This document shows positions 58,904 to 64,000 of a stretch of 64,000 bases of DNA, piece by piece. How positions within the stretch are numbered: the stretch's first letter is position 1; every line of letters starts with the position of its first letter. A program made the translations under genes and the position numbers. Where the stretch lies: positions 3,224,001 to 3,288,000 of the forward strand of contig JBBPUQ010000009.1 in NCBI GenBank assembly GCA_038501195.1, written 5' to 3'. Below the pieces are notes generated by a model, which saw only the letters and a program-made list of their open reading frames with translations, had not been told where the DNA came from and ran no database searches. Source of the stretch: Nemania diffusa (Eukaryota > Ascomycota > Sordariomycetes > Xylariales > Xylariaceae).

Positions 58904-60744
58904 ATGCCTGCTACCAACGGCCACTCCCATGTCAATGGCAAGTCCAACTTCCTTGACCACACCAAGGCCGTCGAGCTCCTCAGTGAATATGAGTCCCGAG
59001 ATGGACTTTCCATTCAGGAGCTGATGGACACCAAGACCCGTGGTGGCCTCACATACAATGACTTCCTCATTTTGCCTGGCTACATTGGTTTTGCTGCCTC
59101 CGAGGTCGCTCTTGACTCTCCTATCACCAAGAATATCACCTTGAAGACACCCTTTGTCTCCTCGCCCATGGACACTGTCACCGAGCATGAGATGGCCATT
59201 CACATGGCTCTGCAAGGTGGCTTGGGTGTGATCCACCACAACTGCTCTCCTGACGCACAGGCGGCTATGGTCCGGAAGGTCAAGCGATATGAAAACGGCT
59301 TCATCAACGATCCCATTGTCATCAGCCCGGATAGCACCGTCGGAGAAGCCAAGGCCTTGAAGGAGAAATGGGGTTTTGGCGGCTTCCCTGTCACAGGTCA
59401 GTTCTTTTCTTTTCTATATACTCCTTCAGCCTTGAAACGTCGCCTTCCGCATGCATCTTATGATTACACCAATAAACTCAATAACTTTCGTTCCACCGTA
59501 TAGACAGCAATGTCATGGGGAAAAAACTATGCTCTTTATGATGATGCACCTGTTGACGAACTTTGTACTGGTATGGCGATGCACCAATAACTAACTCGTC
59601 ATTAGCTACCGGCAAGCTTGGTTCTAAGCTTCTTGGTATTGTCACCAACCGCGACCTCCAGTTCGAGGATGACTTCAGCCAGACCGTCGACAAGGTTATG
59701 GTTACCGATCTTATTACGGCCCAATCCGGTGTCACCCTGATCGAAGCGAACAAAATTCTAGCCCAGTCGAAAAAGGGCAAGCTGCCTATCGTCGATAAAG
59801 ACTTTAACCTCGTGTCCATGATCTCTCGCTCCGATTTGACTAAGAACTTATACTTTCCCCTCGCCTCGAAGCTCCCCGATTCTAAACAGCTCCTCTGTGC
59901 TGCCTCCATTGGTACTCGGCCAGAGGATAAGATTCGTCTCCAGAAGCTCGTAGAAGCCGGCTTGGATGTCGTTATACTCGACAGTAGTCAAGGAAACAGC
60001 ATGTATCAGGTCGAAATGGTCAAGTGGACTAAACAAGAATATCCTAAGCTCGATGTCATTGGTGGGAATGTCGTTACCCGTGAACAGGCTGCCACCCTGA
60101 TCGCTGCAGGCGTCGATGGCCTGCGAATTGGAATGGGTAGCGGAAGCGCCTGTATTACCCAAGAAGTCATGGCTATCGGCCGGCCGCAAGCTGCTGCCGT
60201 GTACTCTGTTTCCGCATTTGCTGCGCGCTTTGGTGTTCCGTGCATTGCTGACGGAGGTGTGCAAAACGTTGGCCACATTGTAAAAGGTCTGGCCCTTGGT
60301 GCCTCCACCGTCATGATGGGTGGCCTGCTTGCTGGTACGACTGAGTCTCCCGGTACATCATTTGTCTCCCGAGAAGGCAAGCTGGTCAAGGCCTACCGTG
60401 GCATGGGCAGTATCGACGCCATGCAGGACAAGAAAGCCGGCGCCGGCGGCAAGAATAGCCAAGCTAGCAACGCCGGTACGGCTCGGTACTTTAGCGAAGG
60501 AGATAGCGTTCTCGTTGCCCAGGGCGTGTCTGGCGCCGTCGCCCATCGTGGGTCTATCAACAGCTTCGTTCCCTATCTAGCTGCTGGTCTCAAGCATTCG
60601 TTGCAGGACTGTGGCCAAAAGAGCTTGAAAGAGTTGCACGAGAGTGCTGTTGACGGCAGTCTGCGGTTCGAGATCCGAACCGCTAGCGCCCAGCTCGAGG
60701 GGAACGTCAACATGGAGAGCTATGAGAAGAAGCTCTATGCTTAA
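58904..60744 (+). CDS. imdA: inosine-5'-monophosphate dehydrogenase
   Basis: Oxidises IMP to XMP with NAD, the first committed step to GMP. Exons 58904-59396 and 59606-60744 give 543 residues. The 209-nt intron (GTCAGT donor, CTAAC branch) sits inside the first CBS domain, and the join reads [15 protein letters not shown]. The (beta/alpha)8 barrel starts at about 35 ([20 protein letters not shown]). Two CBS domains interrupt it at about 115-245 and bind regulatory nucleotides. Catalytic Cys347 lies in [12 protein letters not shown]; the IMP phosphate site and the mobile flap ([12 protein letters not shown]) follow. The flap residues look standard, so I see no sign of the mycophenolate-resistant second copy found in producers. 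It ends SYEKKLYA like other fungal enzymes. The symbol follows Aspergillus usage. Confidence 0.97.
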
Positions 60745-61347
60745 GACGTTCCTCGTGTATCAGAAATGTTTACACATACTATAAAGCAGCCTCGATGGGT
60801 TCGAGTGTCTAGGTTGATGGGTAAGCGCGCTATGCAAAATGAGAATGATTTGACGGTTGATGATTGGGTGTTGCATGTATACACAATCAAAAGGCGTTCG
60901 GGATGGTTGGTTATCGGGATTTGAGCGGGGCGAGGATAGGAAAAGTTACCTAGGTTAGGTAATATGTTGGCACACGCACACGTTCATGACACCGTGATAG
61001 AGGCAACACTTTTTCGTCTTGAAAACAGATGAACCTTCAATGCATACTATATACCCCTGCACCTTCGGTGATAATCCTTTCCCTAGGAGCATGTGAATCT
61101 ATTAAGTCAGGTATCTAATTCTCTAAGCAATGTTTCCAAGATAAGAGAGCAGGTATTAATGTTCCACGACTAGGTCCAACATACTAACCACAGCATAAAA
61201 GAAAATTCCGAAAACAATCGCCCTTTTGACAGTCCGTAACGCCTTGCCATGATCTCTTGTAGAGTTTATGATGCGCAAATGATGTTTACCCTTTCATACG
61301 TTAATAATCCTTCAATGCAGTACCTTATGTGCAATGAGTCTCTCCAA
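60745..61347. other. convergent 3' flanks of IMPDH and the transporter
   Basis: No gene is seen; TAGGTTAGGTAA words occur at about 60951-60962. The sequence is otherwise ordinary 3' UTR-like DNA. Confidence 0.6.
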
Positions 61348-63633
61348 TTATCGTAAGGTTCCGTAACCGGTACCGCGCGTGTCCTTGGTCCCGTCATGCG
61401 AAGCGCCGGCATCACCAGGCAACCCATTGTCCTCCTCCTCTTCATCAAACACGATAGCCTCTTCACATCCCTCGCCCCGGGCATCGTCCGTGTCCTCGGC
61501 GTCGCTCGAGTCGGAGCTCTCGACCCTCGGGCCGTCGCCGTCGGCGATCATCCAGACGGGCAGGGCGCCGACGGCGGCAATGAGGCCGAGGATCCACCAG
61601 GGGGCGCCGATCATGTTGTTCTTGACGCCCCAGGAGAAGGCGAGGCCGGTGAGGGCGGGGCCGCTGGCGCGGCCGAGGGCGCTGAAGGTGGTGGCGAAGC
61701 CGTTGAGGGTGCCGAGGATGCTCAGGCTCGCGGCGCTGTTGGTCAGCAGGATCGTGGAGCAGGGGAAGCCCACGATGACGGCGAAGGCCTTGATCACCAT
61801 GGCCGCGAACAGCGCGCCGTAGCGCAGGCGCGGGTCCTCGATGAGGACCGTGAAGGGCACGGCGAAGTACACGGCCGGGAAGACGAGGACGCAGACGCGG
61901 AAGCAGGCGAGGACGCCGTAGCGCGCGCACAAGGGGGGGAAGAGCACGAATTGGATGGCGCCGCACATGATGCCGTAGAAGGTGAAGATGGTGCCGATGC
62001 GCCCCGAGTTCAGCCCGAAGCCGCCCGAGAAGAAGAAGGGGGGCGAGACGGTTTCGGGGGTGTGCGCCTCGGGCGGGTAGTGCAGGAATACGGGGAGCAC
62101 CTGGTCGAAGGCGACCGAGTGTAGCGCGAGGAACGTGTACGAGATGAGGTTGATGACCGTCGGCCGCGTGAACACGGCCGACATGCTCGGCGCCACGGGC
62201 TTTTCGAGCCGGGCGCCGCTACGGCCACCGCTGCGAGAGGCGCGATGGGCTAATTTGGAGGAGGTGCCGTCGGCTTGCAGGAGCGGGGCCGAAGCTTCGG
62301 CGTCTTGGAGAGAGTAGCGGCGGAGCTTCTGCTGGCGGCGGAGGGGGTGGTCTTTAAAGGCCTCGCGGATGCGCTGGCCGAGGATGAGGCCCCAGTCTCG
62401 CGAGTGGCGCTTGCTTTGTAGTGTCTCCTTGAGGAACAGCGCCGCCGTCGACACGGACACCAGGAAGACGATGCCGGCGAGGAAGTTGGGTAGGGCGAAG
62501 GGGAACTTCTTGAAGAAGTGGCTGCTGCCGAATAGACCGGGGAACTGGTGGGCCGGGTTGGCAAAGCCTCCGCCGAATGCTGGGCCGAAAACACTACCGA
62601 TGCTCCAGACTAGAGGCATGATGGAGAATGCCTTTGGTTGGAGTTCTCTGTCTTGGACCATCTCTGCCACCATGGTTCTTATGATACCCACTGGGTTTTC
62701 TGTTAGAGAGTAAGACTCATACTAGGGTGTAAAAGGTACGAACCGTTTCCATTGCATGCCCCTTGAAAGCCACGAACAATGATCGCCATTTTAAGACTCG
62801 TAGACATCCCCCATACTATGAATAATATCATCGTACACAGTAGTCCGGACATGATAGCGGGTTTTCTTCCTAAGGGGTCGTTAGCCTACTACCTACTACC
62901 CTAAAGAGTGAAAGAGAGAGAGGGATAGAGAGAGTCAGGCTCGGCGTTACTCACCAAACTTGTCTGATGCCCGCCCCCATGGCACCGCCGTTACGCTTTG
63001 TGCGACGGAGAAGACGGCGCTGGTGGCGCCAGCCCACTTCGCGACATCCTTTTCCGGAACTCCAAAGCTCGCTATCATCTCTGGCAAGTAGGGATACACG
63101 GAGGTCATGGCCAACGGTTCGGCAAACCTTGCAACAGCTAGATAAATATATTAGCCATAAACACTCAGCAAGGGAACAAGTACCTGGATCGTGCCACTAG
63201 TTGTTGTTGTTGGTTAAGGGGGTCATGGTCGCCATATGTTTCCGTTTACTAGTCTACTCGATTGCCATTTACTATGAGATCGTCTGCTTGATTGAAGTTT
63301 GGTAAGACGACTTCGACACCAAGATCAACAAGTCACGGAATACAAGCAACCAAGATTAGAGACCAAAGGGAAACGAAGTGAAGCGAAGCGGAGGTTATTT
63401 AGAAGCTCGTTTTTTTTTTTTTTTTTTTTTTTTTTGATTTGGACGCTCGTAGCTCAAAACGCATTCTAACAAGATCCAAAAGTCTTATTCTCCTTCGCGT
63501 AACGCCCGGCTGCTTGAGAGGCATAAAAGCTATAGAGAGAGGCGCTGAGGACAAGGAGGGGAAGCCGGTTATGCTTACCCAGGATGGCCAGCTGCTGAAC
63601 CGGCAGCTTTGGACGAGGAGTTTTCGTAGCCAT
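61348..63633 (-). CDS. major facilitator superfamily transporter (tetracycline-resistance/ZIFL-like group)
   Basis: Membrane carrier, substrate unknown. Four exons on the minus strand (63633-63579, 63137-62955, 62869-62744, 62690-61348) give 568 residues. The small first exon encodes MATKTPRPKLPVQQLAIL, and it joins across an unusually long 441-nt intron to AVARFAEPLAMTSVYPYLPEM, the first transmembrane segment. The MFS signature WGRASDKFGRKPA lies between TM2 and TM3 and is split by intron 2. About twelve hydrophobic segments can be counted, with a basic central loop (about 225-290) and an acidic Ser/Asp/Glu-rich C-terminal tail. PLVWSIGSVFGPAFGG is the TM5 antiporter-like motif. Related fungal proteins are annotated as multidrug or zinc-induced-facilitator-like carriers, vacuolar or plasma-membrane. 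Exon 4 is very GC-rich at third positions. A long frame on the opposite strand (61396-62124) is an artefact of this bias. Confidence 0.9.
63410..63435. repeat. 26-nt homopolymer T run inside MFS intron 1
   Basis: A run of 26 T on the plus strand (A on the transcript strand) lies in the 441-nt intron of the transporter. It could be a retroposition scar, a nucleosome-excluding element or, in part, a sequencing artefact. Confidence 0.85.
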
Positions 63634-64000
63634 GATGCTCACGTGCCCTCGCTTTGCGACTTTATAGTATTATCGTAAACTGTATACTGGATGGGCAAAC
63701 AACAGACAGGGAGAGCGGTAGGTTGCCGAAGGAGAGAGGGAGCTCGAGAAGGCCGAGTCAACAGGATAGGGATAGCAAAGCTATATAAACAAAGAAAACT
63801 CCATGGTTCGCCTTCTTCTTTTTACGGTAGGTGCCCGTCTTGTTATTAAAAAGAAAAACATGTCTTCCCTCCCGCCCCACCACCATACGGCAAATACGGA
63901 GCAATGTGGACGGCGCGCAAGATATAGACCAGATACTACCCAGTCGAACTAGGCCGAGCTGGGACTGGACTAGGCGGGCAAGCTGCTGCAGAGAGAAACG
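63634..64000. other. promoter region of the MFS gene
   Basis: No gene is seen. The sequence is purine-rich on the plus strand at 63700-63770, that is, CT-rich on the transporter's coding strand, as expected for its promoter. Confidence 0.5.

Noticed and set aside
58904..60744. Mycophenolate-resistant IMPDH paralogue
   Set aside because: The active-site loop and flap motifs look like the ordinary fungal enzyme and no biosynthetic cluster is near.
61396..62124. 242-codon plus-strand frame
   Set aside because: It lies opposite the GC3-rich exon of the MFS transporter and consists of Glu/Gly/Ala low complexity, a typical shadow.

Overview
The window is nuclear DNA of a filamentous ascomycete, most likely a Sordariomycete. 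The signs are short (49-120 nt, occasionally longer) spliceosomal introns with GTAAGT-like donors and CTAAC/CTGAC branch sites, pyrimidine tracts upstream of starts, a fungal NACHT-WD40 gene of the NWD type, a WSC-domain secreted protein, a GH76 enzyme, and many dispersed TAGGTA/TACCTA palindromic words between genes. The order or genus cannot be fixed by eye. Almost every gene is interrupted, so most continuous reading frames are only exons; the gene models below were assembled by matching splice sites, phase and family sequence.

Layout. 1-20 kb is a mostly housekeeping block: syntaxin Sso1 (+), an unrecognised conserved-looking protein (-), APC11 (-), a mercaptopyruvate/thiosulfate sulfurtransferase (+), a relic ankyrin fragment, a very large secreted WSC/collagen-like protein (-), ribosomal protein uS5/Rps2 (-) and a G1-type cyclin (-) with what may be a long leader. 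About 19-33 kb is a gene desert in which I see no convincing gene, only microsatellites, short inverted repeats and TAGGTA words. 33-40.5 kb holds a divergent pair that I do not recognise: a 589-residue protein with a retropepsin-like DSGA motif, and a 1694-residue protein from three exons with internal repeats. They share a 486-bp intergenic promoter. This pair is the best candidate for something undescribed. 41-51 kb is accessory in style: an MDR-family oxidoreductase (-), a secreted GH76 alpha-1,6-mannanase-like enzyme (+) and a NACHT-WD40 NLR (-). 52-64 kb returns to core genes: IQGAP (-), IMP dehydrogenase (+), divergent from each other, and an MFS transporter (-).

Functional themes are the cell surface and secretion (Sso1 exocytic SNARE, WSC protein, GH76), cell-cycle and cytokinesis (APC11, G1 cyclin, IQGAP), core metabolism (IMPDH, sulfurtransferase, Rps2), and self/non-self or innate immunity (NLR). 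No tRNA, rRNA, CRISPR or intact transposon was identified by eye.
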